From Pseudomonas weihenstephanensis (GTDB taxonomy: Bacteria > Pseudomonadota > Gammaproteobacteria > Pseudomonadales > Pseudomonadaceae): 64,000 nt of DNA. Under the pieces are notes generated by a model, which saw only the letters and a program-made list of their open reading frames with translations, did not search any database and had not been told where the DNA came from. A program made the position numbers and the translations under genes. Shown here piece by piece: positions 47,516-57,091 of this stretch. Where the stretch lies: assembly GCF_001043055.1 (NCBI RefSeq), contig NZ_JYLF01000001.1, positions 434,001 to 498,000 on the forward strand. Direction: 5' to 3'. Each line of letters starts with the position of its first letter. Position 1 is the stretch's first letter.

Positions 47516-48435
47516 GCGTGGTGGTACGCCGGTTGAACGAGGAATTCGAGCAGCGCTTTTTGTGCGTGCAGGCGGTTTTCGGCTTGATCCCAGGCGACTG
47601 AGCGCGGATCGTCCAGCAAGTCGACACTGATCTCTTCGCCGCGGTGAGCGGGCAGGCAGTGCATGAACAGCACGTCCTCGGCAGCCAGGTCGAGCAGCGC
47701 TTTATTGACTTGGTAAGGGGCGAACTGCTTCAAGCGTTTGGCCGTTTCTTCCTCTTGGCCCATGGACGTCCACACATCCGTACTCACCAGGTGCGCCCCT
47801 TTAACAGCCTCGCGTGGATCGCGCACGATGGTCACGCGTTCGCCTGCCAAGGCAACAAACTGCGGGTTGGGTTCATAGTCTTGCGGGCAAGCGATGCGCA
47901 GTTGGAAGTCGAACTGAATGGCCGCTTCTATATAGCTGTTGCACATGTTGTTACCGTCGCCGATCCAGGCCACGGTCTTGCCTTTGATCGAGCCGCGATG
48001 CTCCATGAACGTTTGCATGTCAGCCAGTAGTTGGCAGGGGTGCAAGTCATCTGATAGACCATTGATCACGGGAACGCGGGAATTGGCCGCGAACTCAGTC
48101 AAGGTGCTGTGAGCGAAGGTACGAATCATCACGGCATCAAGCATGCGCGACATGACAATGGCGCAGTCACCGATAGGTTCGCCACGGCCCAGTTGGGTGT
48201 CGCGCGGCGACAGGAAGATGGCCTGACCGCCGAGCTGGATCATGCCGGCCTCGAAGGACAAGCGGGTGCGGGTCGACGATTTCTCGAAAATCATGCCCAG
48301 CACGCGGTTTTTCAGAGGTTCGAAGAGTACCCCGCGATGGCGCAGGTCCTTGAGCTCAATGCCTCGACGAATCACGCTGATTAGCTCTTCGGGCGTGCAA
48401 TCCATGAGGGAGAGAAAGTGCCTTGCGCTCATCAT
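47512..48435 (-). CDS. argF: anabolic ornithine carbamoyltransferase
   Basis: The 307-residue enzyme makes citrulline from ornithine and carbamoyl phosphate. It has the carbamoyl-phosphate motif [21 protein letters not shown], and the ornithine-site [14 protein letters not shown] precedes two adjacent ATG codons; the second (48430-48432) is equally likely. Its stop overlaps the ABC ATPase gene. ArgR-type repeats lie about 100-140 bp upstream. Confidence 0.96.
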   Translation of the reverse strand: MMSARHFLSLMDCTPEELISVIRRGIELKDLRHRGVLFEPLKNRVLGMIFEKSSTRTRLSFEAGMIQLGGQAIFLSPRDTQLGRGEPIGDCAIVMSRMLDAVMIRTFAHSTLTEFAANSRVPVINGLSDDLHPCQLLADMQTFMEHRGSIKGKTVAWIGDGNNMCNSYIEAAIQFDFQLRIACPQDYEPNPQFVALAGERVTIVRDPREAVKGAHLVSTDVWTSMGQEEETAKRLKQFAPYQVNKALLDLAAEDVLFMHCLPAHRGEEISVDLLDDPRSVAWDQAENRLHAQKALLEFLVQPAYHHA

Positions 48436-48818
48436 TAGCTACCTTTTTTACAACGACTGCAGATGCTCAAAGCCGGGATTTTCACAAAAACGGGCGAGAC
48501 CTGCGGCGTAAGCCGCACGGGGCGACGAAATAGGGGAAGGCGCGATCTTATAAGGAAATGTCGCGTCTTGCCAATCAGGGTGTTTTTTTAGAGGGTTCAG
48601 GTTCCGTTCGCCCGCCGTTAGCGTGTGTCTGGATCACCTGAAGGGTGGCTTCCAGCCCTCAGATGCCCATTTGTACACTGCCCTGACATTGCTTGGCAAT
48701 TCATGGGCGGCAGAAGCAGACTATCGTCTGTGGGGCCGACCGAGCGTCTTGCTTGTGTTTCCGTTACAATGCGCCACCGTGCCGACAACTGAGTCGGAAA
48801 GTTCAGCCGAGGTGCTCC
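48436..48818. promoter_or_regulatory. argF-grxD divergent region with ArgR-type direct repeat (48538-48575)
   Basis: TGTCGC-N8-AAT at 48559-48575 matches the P. aeruginosa ArgR half-site TGTCGC-N8-AAA. A weaker copy, AGGCGC-N8-AAG, begins exactly 21 bp earlier at 48538. Two same-way half-sites two helical turns apart are the ArgR layout. No gene was seen in the rest of this 383-bp region. Confidence 0.65.
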
Positions 48819-49160
48819 ATGGATATCATCGAAACTATTAAAGAACAGATTGCCAACAATACCGTTCTGCTCTACATGAAAGGCTCGCCGAATGCCCCGC
48901 AGTGCGGCTTTTCGGCTAAAGCTGCTCAGGCTGTGATGGGCTGCGGTGAAAAGTTCGCTTACGTGGACATCCTGCAAAACCCGGAAATTCGCGCCAACCT
49001 GCCAAAGTACGCCAACTGGCCAACCTTTCCTCAATTGTGGGTAGGCGGTGAATTGGTGGGCGGCAGCGACATCATGGCTGAGATGCATGCCACGGGTGAG
49101 CTGCAAACGCTGATCAAAGAGGCCACCGCGAAGGCAGCCGCCGCCAAGACCGAAGCGTGA
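48819..49160 (+). CDS. grxD: monothiol glutaredoxin Grx4
   Basis: The 113-residue glutaredoxin has the CGFS active site (SPNAPQCGFSAKAAQ), YANWPTFPQLWVGGELVGG for glutathione binding and an Ala-rich tail. Grx4 carries and delivers Fe-S clusters and helps sense iron. GAGG lies 6 bases before the ATG at 48819. It is convergent with the bacterioferritin gene across a shared terminator. Confidence 0.96.
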   Translation: MDIIETIKEQIANNTVLLYMKGSPNAPQCGFSAKAAQAVMGCGEKFAYVDILQNPEIRANLPKYANWPTFPQLWVGGELVGGSDIMAEMHATGELQTLIKEATAKAAAAKTEA

Positions 49161-49192
49161 TGACGGTGGTGCGCTAACTATTTGCGCACAAT

Positions 49193-49231
49193 AAAAAACC
49201 CCGCCCTGCGATGAACAGGGCGGGGTTTTTT
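49193..49231. terminator. bidirectional terminator between grxD and bfrB
   Basis: AAAAAACCCCGCCCTG pairs perfectly with CAGGGCGGGGTTTTTT around a 7-base loop. The T run on each strand lets it serve both convergent genes. Confidence 0.95.
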
Positions 49232-49252
49232 AATGAGTGCGAAGTTGCTTAT

Positions 49253-49720
49253 TCACCCCATTTGAGATTGCAGATAGTTCTCAATGCCGACTTTGTCGAT
49301 CAGGCCTAATTGAGTCTCCAGCCAGTCAATGTGTTCTTCCTCAGATTCAAGAATATCTTCGAGAAGTTCACGGCTGCCGAAGTCGCCGACAACTTCGCAA
49401 TGGGCAATGGCGGCTTTTAGATCAGCATGGCCGGTGCGCTCAATACGCAGGTCGCACTCAAGCATTTCTTTGGTGTGCTCGCCGATGTGCAGCTTGCCCA
49501 GGTCCTGCACGTTGGGCAGACCTTCTAGAAACAGAATGCGTTTGATCAGCTTGTCAGCGTGTTTCATCTCATCGATGGACTCGTTGTACTCGTGCTTGCC
49601 CAACTTTTCCAGGCCCCAGTCCTGATACATGCGTGCATGCAGGAAGTATTGATTGATTGCGACCAGCTCGTTGCCGAGGATTTTATTGAGGTGCTGGATG
49701 ACTGAAATGTCGCCTTTCAT
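49253..49720 (-). CDS. bfrB: bacterioferritin BfrB-type
   Basis: The 155-residue four-helix ferritin starts [22 protein letters not shown]. The ferroxidase residues Glu18, Glu51 and His54 and the haem-binding Met52 (DEMKHADKL) are present, and a second ferroxidase cluster is in [11 protein letters not shown]. It stores iron as a 24-mer with haem at subunit pairs. It is followed upstream by bfd, whose product reduces it to release iron. Confidence 0.95.
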   Translation of the reverse strand: MKGDISVIQHLNKILGNELVAINQYFLHARMYQDWGLEKLGKHEYNESIDEMKHADKLIKRILFLEGLPNVQDLGKLHIGEHTKEMLECDLRIERTGHADLKAAIAHCEVVGDFGSRELLEDILESEEEHIDWLETQLGLIDKVGIENYLQSQMG

Positions 49721-49881
49721 CGCGAGGGCCTGCCTTAGTTAACTGTATATGCGCCAGAGTTTGAGCCGCGCACTTACAGCTGTCAAACCTAAGTATTTGA
49801 ATAATAAATGAAAATTAATCGGAATAAGAATGTTTGTGTTCCGCGTCTTGACGCTAAGCACTTGAATTCAGAGCATAAAAA

Positions 49882-49901
49882 AACCGGACATTCGTCCGGT
49901 T
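49882..49901 (-). terminator. terminator after bfd
   Basis: AACCGGAC and GTCCGGTT flank ATTC. On the minus strand a run of seven T follows, so it ends the bfd message. Confidence 0.9.
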
Positions 49902-49918
49902 CTTTGAAAATAGCTTAT

Positions 49919-50137
49919 TCAGGCAGCTGAAAAATCTGCGGGATAACTCATAACGCCCTGGCTGGCTTGTAGGGACGTCAAGGTTTCACGAACCACTTGT
50001 TTGGCCAGGCATGCACATTTGCCGCATTGGCTGGCAACACCCGTCGCTTCGCGAACTTCACGGTAGCTGCAGCAACCGTCGTAGATCGCATCGCGGATTT
50101 TTCCATCGGTGACGCCAGTGCAAAGGCAAACGTACAT
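49919..50137 (-). CDS. bfd: bacterioferritin-associated ferredoxin
   Basis: The 72-residue protein binds one 2Fe-2S cluster through the pattern CLCTGV at the start and CGKCACLAK later. Bfd docks on BfrB and reduces it so iron can leave. It has its own promoter with a Fur box, so it should be made when iron is low, opposite to storage conditions. Confidence 0.95.
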   Translation of the reverse strand: MYVCLCTGVTDGKIRDAIYDGCCSYREVREATGVASQCGKCACLAKQVVRETLTSLQASQGVMSYPADFSAA

Positions 50138-50183
50138 AAATAAGAACCATCACTGGTTGGGATTCAATGCGATGGATCTTAAT

Positions 50184-50202
50184 GTTAACGAGAATGATTG
50201 TC
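50184..50202 (-). promoter_or_regulatory. Fur box upstream of bfd
   Basis: On the minus strand GACAATCATTCTCGTTAAC matches the GATAATGATTCTCATTATC-type Fur box at most positions. It begins 47 bp before the bfd ATG, overlapping the likely promoter. Confidence 0.75.
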
Positions 50203-50412
50203 AAAGCAACTTAGGTCTCGATTGGACCTCGATTTAGCGTGGCTGACGAACGGTGCTGCGATGATCTGCACTTGCCATGAAAAAGGGGTAAGGCCGGTTC
50301 CGACGAGCGGTGTATGATGCGCGATCTTTTCACGCGAGCGCTGGCGGTAATAACGCCTTTCAACGAAGGTTAGCCAGTTCCCGTTCTTCACGCTGCACAT
50401 CAGGAGATATCC

Positions 50413-51015
50413 ATGAGCGTACTCGTAGGCAAACAAGCCCCTGACTTCACCGTAGCCGCTGTTCTGGGCAATGGCGAAATCGTTGACAGCTTCACGCTGT
50501 CCACCGCGATCAAAGGCAAATACGGCCTGGTGTTCTTCTACCCGTTGGACTTCACCTTTGTGTGCCCATCGGAGCTGATTGCCCTGGATCACCGCATTCC
50601 TGAGTTCAAAGCACGCAATGTTGAAGTGGTTGCAGTCTCTATCGACTCCCATTTCACACACAATGCGTGGCGCAATACCCCAGTTAACAACGGCGGTATC
50701 GGTCAGGTGCAATACACCATGGCTGCGGACATGAAGCACGAAATCTGCAAAGCCTACGACGTTGAGTCCGAAGGTGGTGTTGCTTTCCGTGGTGCTTTCC
50801 TCATCGATGACAAGGGCGTTGTTCGCTCGCAGATCGTTAACGACCTGCCACTGGGCCGTAATATGGACGAGTTGCTGCGTCTGGTTGATGCATTGCAGTT
50901 CCACGAAGAGCACGGCGAAGTGTGCCCTGCCAACTGGAAAAAAGGCGACAAAGGCATGACCGCTTCGACTGCGGGTGTTGCTGCTTACCTGACCGAGAAC
51001 GCTGACAAGCTGTAA
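50413..51015 (+). CDS. 2-Cys peroxiredoxin (AhpC/TSA family)
   Basis: The 200-residue peroxidase has the peroxidatic cysteine in FTFVCPSE (about 51) and the resolving cysteine in EVCPANW (about 172). It reduces hydrogen peroxide and organic peroxides in the cytoplasm. AGGAGA precedes the ATG. It is a single gene, divergent from bfd and followed by a terminator. Confidence 0.95.
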   Translation: MSVLVGKQAPDFTVAAVLGNGEIVDSFTLSTAIKGKYGLVFFYPLDFTFVCPSELIALDHRIPEFKARNVEVVAVSIDSHFTHNAWRNTPVNNGGIGQVQYTMAADMKHEICKAYDVESEGGVAFRGAFLIDDKGVVRSQIVNDLPLGRNMDELLRLVDALQFHEEHGEVCPANWKKGDKGMTASTAGVAAYLTENADKL

Positions 51016-51032
51016 GCCTCCGTTTCAGGCAT

Positions 51033-51063
51033 AAAAAAACCGGACTCAGTGTCCGGTTTTTTT
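51033..51063. terminator. bidirectional terminator between the peroxiredoxin gene and rnt
   Basis: AAAAAAACCGGAC pairs with GTCCGGTTTTTTT around TCAGT. T runs on both strands suit the convergent genes. Confidence 0.95.
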
Positions 51064-51092
51064 ATGCTGACAAGAAAGTTCAGGCGACTGAA

Positions 51093-51764
51093 TCAGTCGT
51101 TGAAGTCTTTCCAACCGCCCATTTGTTTCCAGCTGTTGACGATGCCACAGAACAGCTCAGCTGTTTTTTCGGTGTCGTAACGTGCCGAGTGTGCTTCGCG
51201 CCCGTCGAAGTCGATATCAGCGGCCTGACACGCCTTGGCCAAAACGGTTTGACCATAGGCCAAGCCAGCCAGTGTTGCAGTGTCAAAGCTTGAGAAGGGA
51301 TGAAACGGATTACGTTTCATGTCCAGGCGCGTGGCAGCAGCGTTCAGGAAGCCCAAATCGAAACTGCTGTTATGGCCTACCAGAATGGCGCGCTTGCAGC
51401 CGTTGGCTTTCAAGGCTTTGCGTACGCCACGGAAGATGTCATTCAGCGCGGTTTCTTCGCTAACGGCCATTCGCAGTGGGTGATCAAGCTTGATGCCGGT
51501 GAACTCCAGCGCAGCGGCTTCGATGTTGGCACCTTCGAACGGCTCAACACGGTGGAAATAGGTGTGCTCGGGGAACACGAAGCCTTTTTCGTCCATGCCG
51601 ATGGTCACAGCGGCAATTTCCAGCAATGCATCGGTCGCGCAATTGAAACCACCGGTTTCAACATCAATCACAACCGGCAGGTAACCGCGAAAGCGTTCGG
51701 CCATCGGGTGGCGAGGGCCGCTATGACCGCCTTCGTGTTCGTCATCAAAATGGTCGTCACTCAC
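51093..51764 (-). CDS. rnt: ribonuclease T
   Basis: The 223-residue DEDD exonuclease has Exo [12 protein letters not shown], Exo [15 protein letters not shown] and Exo [17 protein letters not shown]. It trims 3' ends of tRNA and other stable RNAs. The start is GTG and overlaps the pyrC stop by 4 bases. Confidence 0.96.
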   Translation of the reverse strand: MSDDHFDDEHEGGHSGPRHPMAERFRGYLPVVIDVETGGFNCATDALLEIAAVTIGMDEKGFVFPEHTYFHRVEPFEGANIEAAALEFTGIKLDHPLRMAVSEETALNDIFRGVRKALKANGCKRAILVGHNSSFDLGFLNAAATRLDMKRNPFHPFSSFDTATLAGLAYGQTVLAKACQAADIDFDGREAHSARYDTEKTAELFCGIVNSWKQMGGWKDFND

Positions 51765-52807
51765 AGCTGTTCCTCCAGCAGGCGCCAGCGCAGTTTTTCA
51801 CCGGCGCGCAGCGGGATTACGGTCAGCTCGCCGAAGGGCAGGCTGCTTGGGGCGGTCCACTCCTGGCGAACCAGGGTGATGTGTTCGGCGCTCGGCGGCA
51901 AACCGTAGAAGCGCGGGCCGTTCAAGCTGGCAAATGCCTCCAGTTTGGGCAGCGCATTGCGCTGTTCAAAGGCTTCGGCATACAGCTCAATGGCCGCGTA
52001 TGCGGTATAGCAGCCAGCACAGCCGCACGCCGCTTCTTTTGCGTGTTGGGCATGCGGGGCCGAATCGGTACCCAGGAAAAACTTTTCGCTGCCACTGGTT
52101 GCCGCATCCAACAGCGCTTCCTGATGGGTGTTGCGCTTGAGAATAGGCAAGCAATAGAAGTGCGGGCGAATGCCCCCCACCAACATATGGTTGCGGTTGT
52201 AGAGCAGGTGGTGAGCGGTGATGGTTGCGCCGACGTTGGCCGAGGCCTCGTTGACGAACTGCACGGCATCAGCAGTGGTTATGTGCTCAAACACAACTTT
52301 CAGCGTAGGAAAGCGATCCACAACGCGGCGCATGTGCTCGTCGATGAAGATTTTTTCGCGATCGAATACATCCACATCGCTGCGTGTCACTTCGCCGTGG
52401 ATCAGCAATGGCATGCCGACTTCGGCCATGGCTTCAAGCACCGGGAAAATGGCATCGATGCTGGTGACGCCAGAGTCGGAGTTGGTTGTGGCGCCAGCAG
52501 GATAAAGCTTGGCAGCGTGAACGAAACCGCAAGCCTTGGCCGAACGAATATCTTCAGGCTGTGTGCGATCGGTGAGGTAAAGGACCATCAACGGTTCGAA
52601 GCGGCTACCGTCAGGGCGCGCAGCTAAAATACGCTGGCGATAGGCATCTGCTTCGGTTGCATTACGCACCGGAGGTACCAGGTTGGGCATGATGATGGCG
52701 CGGCCAAAAGTGCGCGCAACATCCGCGACAGTGTGAGGCAACATGGCGCCATCGCGAAGATGTATGTGCCAGTCGTCGGGACGCAGCAGGGTCAGGCGGT
52801 CGGACAT
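51761..52807 (-). CDS. pyrC: dihydroorotase
   Basis: The 348-residue class-II dihydroorotase has the metal-binding HIHLRDG, a carbamylated-lysine region [13 protein letters not shown] and catalytic Asp in [10 protein letters not shown]. It closes the ring in pyrimidine synthesis. The ATG at 52805-52807 is set by the family start ([15 protein letters not shown]) and a GGAA upstream. It is coupled to rnt. Confidence 0.96.
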   Translation of the reverse strand: MSDRLTLLRPDDWHIHLRDGAMLPHTVADVARTFGRAIIMPNLVPPVRNATEADAYRQRILAARPDGSRFEPLMVLYLTDRTQPEDIRSAKACGFVHAAKLYPAGATTNSDSGVTSIDAIFPVLEAMAEVGMPLLIHGEVTRSDVDVFDREKIFIDEHMRRVVDRFPTLKVVFEHITTADAVQFVNEASANVGATITAHHLLYNRNHMLVGGIRPHFYCLPILKRNTHQEALLDAATSGSEKFFLGTDSAPHAQHAKEAACGCAGCYTAYAAIELYAEAFEQRNALPKLEAFASLNGPRFYGLPPSAEHITLVRQEWTAPSSLPFGELTVIPLRAGEKLRWRLLEEQL

Positions 52808-52962
52808 TGGGGATTCCAGGCGGGTCAAACTGAGGCGAATGCTACCGGAAAACACTCTCTCAGGCACTCGCTATCAAGTTTTGTGGCGCTTAACCGATAT
52901 CTCTTGAGAATGCCGTAAATCTGTTTGCTGTTTTTTTGCCGTACAAGCCTGTGGAGCCTCCC

Positions 52963-53868
52963 GTGCGCCAGCGTTATCTAGCCCTACTCAGTATGTTTGC
53001 CAGCCTGCCTGCCATGGCCCTGACTTTCCAGACGCGTCTGGAGAATATCGAGTGGAAGGTAGAAGGTGACAAGTTCGAGTGTCGTCTGATTCAGCCCATC
53101 ACTGATTTCGGCTCCGGCGCCTTTGTGCGTCGTGCGGGTGAGCAAGCGGTTTTCCGTTTGAATGCCTACAACTCGATGATGGGTGAAGGGTCTGCGACGC
53201 TGCTGGCTGCGGCTGCACCCTGGCAGCCAGGGCGCGGTGATATTAATTTGGGGGCGGTGCGCATAAGCCGCGGCCACGTGCTGTTTAACAGCTCTCAGGC
53301 CCAGGCAGGCAGTCTGGTCAGAGGGTTGCTGGAAGGTCGCAGTCCGTTGGTCAGGCATTACTCCTCGTCAGGTGGGCTCTCGGAGGTTCGCTTGTTACCG
53401 GTCAAGTTCCGTCAGGCTTATGGTGATTACGAGGCATGCACTGCCAAGCTGCTGCCGAAAAACTTTGAACAGGTACGCCAATCTCAGATTGGCTTCCCGG
53501 GGGGAGGTATTGAGCTGGACGCTCAGGCGCGGATCAATCTGCAAGTCATGGTGCAATACATGAAGGCAGATCCCTCGGTGAATCATGTCACGCTGGATGG
53601 CCATTCCGACAATAGCGGGAACCGTTTGACCAATCGTGATTTGTCCAGGCGCAGGGCGCTGGCCGTGATGGAGTATTTCAAGGAGAACGGCCTGCAAGAA
53701 TCGCAGATCACCTTGCGTTTCCACGGCGAGCAGTATCCTTTGGTGCGCAATTCCAGTGCGGCAAATCGTGCGAAAAATCGTCGAGTCAGTGTGCGACTCG
53801 ATCGTACCCCTCCACCTGAAAAAACGGCTCCGGCGGCAAGCGTTATCAATCCTGCAAACGTCTCTTGA
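52963..53868 (+). CDS. motY: sodium/stator-type flagellar protein MotY
   Basis: The 301-residue protein has a signal peptide (RQRYLALLSMFASLPAMA), an N-terminal MotY domain starting LTFQTRLENIEWKVEG and a C-terminal OmpA-like peptidoglycan-binding domain (VTLDGHSDNSGNRLTNRDLSRRRA). MotY forms the T ring that holds flagellar stators. GTG at 52963 is chosen because GGAG lies 6 bases upstream and the signal peptide starts there. It is unlinked to other flagellar genes, as in P. aeruginosa. Confidence 0.93.
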   Translation: MRQRYLALLSMFASLPAMALTFQTRLENIEWKVEGDKFECRLIQPITDFGSGAFVRRAGEQAVFRLNAYNSMMGEGSATLLAAAAPWQPGRGDINLGAVRISRGHVLFNSSQAQAGSLVRGLLEGRSPLVRHYSSSGGLSEVRLLPVKFRQAYGDYEACTAKLLPKNFEQVRQSQIGFPGGGIELDAQARINLQVMVQYMKADPSVNHVTLDGHSDNSGNRLTNRDLSRRRALAVMEYFKENGLQESQITLRFHGEQYPLVRNSSAANRAKNRRVSVRLDRTPPPEKTAPAASVINPANVS

Positions 53869-53901
53869 ATGCGCCTTGTTCGTCGCGCAAATGAAAGTAA
53901 C

Positions 53902-53939
53902 TGTCGCTTTGTCGTCTTAAGCTGTCGCGCCTCTGTAAA
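53902..53939 (+). promoter_or_regulatory. ArgR-type operator upstream of argG
   Basis: Two TGTCGC half-sites begin at 53902 and 53923, exactly 21 bp apart. The second is TGTCGC-N8-AAA, a perfect half-site; the first ends N8-CTT with AA two bases on. They lie 58-95 bp before the argG ATG. Confidence 0.65.
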
Positions 53940-53996
53940 TTCATACACTTGAGCGGTAGACTGTTCGGCTTTTCGAACAACCCGTGGAGTGATGGC

Positions 53997-55214
53997 ATGG
54001 CGGACGTAAACAAGGTCGTTCTGGCTTATTCGGGCGGCCTGGACACTTCGGTGATCCTGAAGTGGCTGCAGGATACTTATAACTGTGAAGTCGTAACCTT
54101 TACCGCTGACCTGGGGCAGGGTGAAGAGGTCGAGCCTGCACGTGCCAAGGCGCAAGCCATGGGCGTCAAGGAAATCTACATTGATGACCTGCGCGAAGAG
54201 TTCGTTCGAGACTTCGTGTTCCCTATGTTCCGCGCCAATACTGTTTACGAAGGCGAATACCTGCTGGGCACATCTATTGCTCGCCCGCTGATTGCCAAGC
54301 GCTTGATTGAAATCGCCAACGAAACGGGCGCTGATGCCATTTCTCACGGCGCTACAGGCAAAGGTAACGACCAGGTTCGTTTTGAGCTTGGCGCCTACGC
54401 CTTGAAGCCTGGGGTCAAAGTGATCGCTCCTTGGCGTGAGTGGGATTTACTCTCGCGTGAAAAGCTGATGGATTACGCTGAAAAGCACTCCATCCCTATC
54501 GAGCGTCACGGTAAGAAAAAATCCCCGTACTCGATGGATGCCAACCTGCTGCACATCTCTTACGAGGGCGGTGTACTGGAAGATACGTGGACCGAGCACG
54601 AAGAGGATATGTGGCGTTGGACCAAGTCGCCCGAAGACGCGCCTAACACGCCAACATATCTGGAGCTGACTTACCGCAATGGCGACATCGTTGCACTGGA
54701 TGGCGTTGAAATGACGCCGGCCACAGTGCTGGCGACACTGAACCGTATCGGTGGTGAGAATGGTATTGGACGTCTCGATATCGTTGAAAACCGCTATGTA
54801 GGCATGAAGTCCCGTGGTTGCTATGAAACGCCAGGCGGCACCATCATGCTGCGTGCGCACCGTGCTATCGAGTCGATTACGCTTGATCGTGAAGTGGCGC
54901 ATTTGAAAGATGAGCTGATGCCTAAATACGCCAGTTTGATCTACACCGGTTACTGGTGGAGCCCTGAGCGGGTGATGTTGCAACAAATGATTGATGCGTC
55001 CCAAGCGCACGTTAATGGTGTTGTGCGTCTTAAATTGTATAAAGGTAATGTGATTGTTACGGGGCGCAAGTCTGACGAATCATTGTTTGATGCCAACATT
55101 GCAACGTTTGAAGAAGATGGCGGTGCTTACAATCAGGCAGATGCAGCAGGCTTTATCAAGCTGAATGCACTGCGCATGCGGATTGCGGCGAACAAAGGCC
55201 GTAAATTGTTCTGA
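53997..55214 (+). CDS. argG: argininosuccinate synthase
   Basis: The 405-residue enzyme starts [21 protein letters not shown], with the PP-loop ATP motif, and has [14 protein letters not shown] and [13 protein letters not shown]. It joins citrulline and aspartate. The ATG at 53997 has GGAG 9 bases upstream and agrees with the family start; the longer frame is not conserved. With argF it makes the last steps of arginine synthesis before ArgH. Confidence 0.97.
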   Translation: MADVNKVVLAYSGGLDTSVILKWLQDTYNCEVVTFTADLGQGEEVEPARAKAQAMGVKEIYIDDLREEFVRDFVFPMFRANTVYEGEYLLGTSIARPLIAKRLIEIANETGADAISHGATGKGNDQVRFELGAYALKPGVKVIAPWREWDLLSREKLMDYAEKHSIPIERHGKKKSPYSMDANLLHISYEGGVLEDTWTEHEEDMWRWTKSPEDAPNTPTYLELTYRNGDIVALDGVEMTPATVLATLNRIGGENGIGRLDIVENRYVGMKSRGCYETPGGTIMLRAHRAIESITLDREVAHLKDELMPKYASLIYTGYWWSPERVMLQQMIDASQAHVNGVVRLKLYKGNVIVTGRKSDESLFDANIATFEEDGGAYNQADAAGFIKLNALRMRIAANKGRKLF

Positions 55215-55231
55215 TACGCACGGTGTTAAAG

Positions 55232-55255
55232 AAGCCCTGGCCTTGGCCAGGGCTT
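55232..55255 (+). terminator. terminator after argG
   Basis: AAGCCCTGGCC pairs perfectly with GGCCAGGGCTT around TT and is followed by a T run. Confidence 0.93.
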
Positions 55256-55283
55256 TTTTATGGGGGGCATTCAGTGACGAGTG

Positions 55284-56072
55284 TCAAAGGGGCAACCGAA
55301 TGGCGTCGTCTTGGGTGTTGTAGGTGATAACCCTCGTGTTCTCCATTAACTGATTCTTCTTATGTGTATGCATTGTTAATGAAGTGTCTTGCATCAATGC
55401 ATTAATGTGATGATTGATTAATAGAATAAGCGTGGTATTTTTCTTAAGTATATTTTTGGTCGGGTGCAAGGCCTTATTCAGGCGATGTAGGACTTCCTCG
55501 AGTCTGTTTATATCCAGGATGCGAAGGTTCGGATGCGTAAGGTTTGCAATGTGCAAGCCGTCTGTTCCGGCCTTCTTTAAGGCAATAAATTGTGGGGCAC
55601 TGGCTTCTTTGGTGGCAGGGCTAATACCAGGTGCTGTTTTTATTTTGTGTCGTTTGCAGTGCGTTGAATCATAATCTCGATGCCCTTGAGGCAAGAAAAT
55701 AAGGCTCTGCGGGCGGCAAAGAGTCAGCTTTACATTTGCCCAGTCGAGGGCTTTTTTGTGGGCGGGCACGTCAGAACGTGTGAAGTGAGTGCTGCCGCCA
55801 TTTTGCGGGTGTGCGCGGTCAATATTGGTGGTTATGAAGTTTGTTTCATTGGTGAAGTCGGAGGGCGAGTAAAGGGATTTGTTATTGAAGTTTAAGGTGA
55901 TGAAAAAAAGAACAATTAGAATAAGTGGAAAAATGATCAAAAACCATACATAGATCTCCTGGTTCTCATTGTTGATGTAAGGCAAGGAAATAGAGGCAGA
56001 CGCCTGCGTAAGCATTGAAAAAATAGCGATTACGGTCAGCGGGTTTTTGGCTTTGTATTTTTGAGTAATCAT
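55284..56072 (-). CDS. unknown AT-rich gene: two-helix membrane protein, 262 aa
   Basis: I do not recognise the full protein. The N-terminus has two hydrophobic segments (about 9-33 and 40-60: NPLTVIAIFSML and VWFLIIFPLILIVLFFITLNF), then NNKSLYSPSDFTNETNF. This two-helix head resembles one seen on unknown bacterial membrane proteins. The rest is soluble, basic and His/Asn-rich, with RPQSLIFLPQG, LRILDINRLEEVLHRLNKAL and LILLINHHINAL. Base composition is more AT-rich than its neighbours, suggesting transfer. The ribosome site is weak (AGG 8 bases upstream). A real gene is likely but not certain. Confidence 0.55.
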   Translation of the reverse strand: MITQKYKAKNPLTVIAIFSMLTQASASISLPYINNENQEIYVWFLIIFPLILIVLFFITLNFNNKSLYSPSDFTNETNFITTNIDRAHPQNGGSTHFTRSDVPAHKKALDWANVKLTLCRPQSLIFLPQGHRDYDSTHCKRHKIKTAPGISPATKEASAPQFIALKKAGTDGLHIANLTHPNLRILDINRLEEVLHRLNKALHPTKNILKKNTTLILLINHHINALMQDTSLTMHTHKKNQLMENTRVITYNTQDDAIRLPL

Positions 56073-57091
56073 GGTGCGGCCTGTATGAAAAAAAGGGTGG
56101 TTTTTTACGTGAATGTCCTGTGCGCAAGAGGCCGTTCCTGAGAGATGTCAGCATCAGGGAGGGCGTTTGCAAGGGGTGAAAAAGTGTGACTTCTTATAAA
56201 GCTAGACCTGGCTTTTTGAAACTGCAAGGGCAGGCTTGGTCTGTATTTATATGCGCGATATGTGAATGTTTGTTTTTGACGGTTTCTTGTAGTACTTATC
56301 GTGAAAATGGTTCGGAAGTTTTCTTTTTATGTAATGCATCAATAAGTGCTAAGGGCAGATGGTTTTTGAGTGAGATCAAATGCTGGGCGGGTTCGGGTAA
56401 TGAACTTGTTAGTATTGATTAAGTAACGCTTAATCTATTTCCGAATGATCTGTAGTACTTTTCCTTAAGTGATAATTTGAAATATTTTCTTATGAAAGGA
56501 GAGTAGATTTTGCCGGGTGGCAATAATTATCGGGTAGCGATGTTGTAAAGGCATGCTAGTGTGGTTGGTAGTCATATTTTTCATACGTATCCGGGATGTT
56601 GCTGAATGATTGACGTGCTGCTAAATAGGTGTGTCAATATTTCTCTGTTTGTGTGGGTAGGCGGTGCGAATGTTTTGTAAGGATTTTTTTACGCGTTTAT
56701 ATTGGACCATTACCCATACATAGTGTGAAGGTGAGTGATGCTTCAGAGCGGGCGCAAAGGAAGGTGATTGAAAAAGGCAGTATGTAAAAGTATGGCGTTG
56801 CGTCGGAGCATCGCTTGCGTAAGTGCGATGGGGTTGCACAAAAAAACACTCGTTTGATTAATTCAATATACGTGGAGGCTTCGAAATTCGATTTTTCTTA
56901 CGTGGGGTGATTCGCGCGTTTGATGGACGGGAAGCTTTTCTTTAGAGCGGTTTTTTGTAGGATAAATCGTTATTTTATGTAGGTGATGTCTTTGGCTGTT
57001 AGTGCTCGGGGGGGAGCGCTATGCCCAGGGTGTTACGACTAGGCTATTGTGCTGACTCTAAAAATTCGAACAGCGAAAATTGGAATTGCCC
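56073..57091. other. about 1 kb AT-rich region without a convincing gene
   Basis: Short open frames exist on both strands (for example 56186-56422 plus and 56621-56839 minus), but none has a good ribosome site or recognisable protein. Composition is clearly more AT-rich than the rest of the window, with many T runs. It should contain the promoter of the response regulator at 57092. It may be the remains of transferred DNA. Confidence 0.5.

Noticed and set aside
50185..50913. 242-codon minus-strand frame over the peroxiredoxin gene
   Set aside because: It overlaps the Fur box and peroxiredoxin and has no recognisable domain.
55414..55895. two short plus-strand frames opposite the AT-rich gene
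   Set aside because: Neither has a ribosome site or recognisable protein, and they lie inside the better minus-strand frame.
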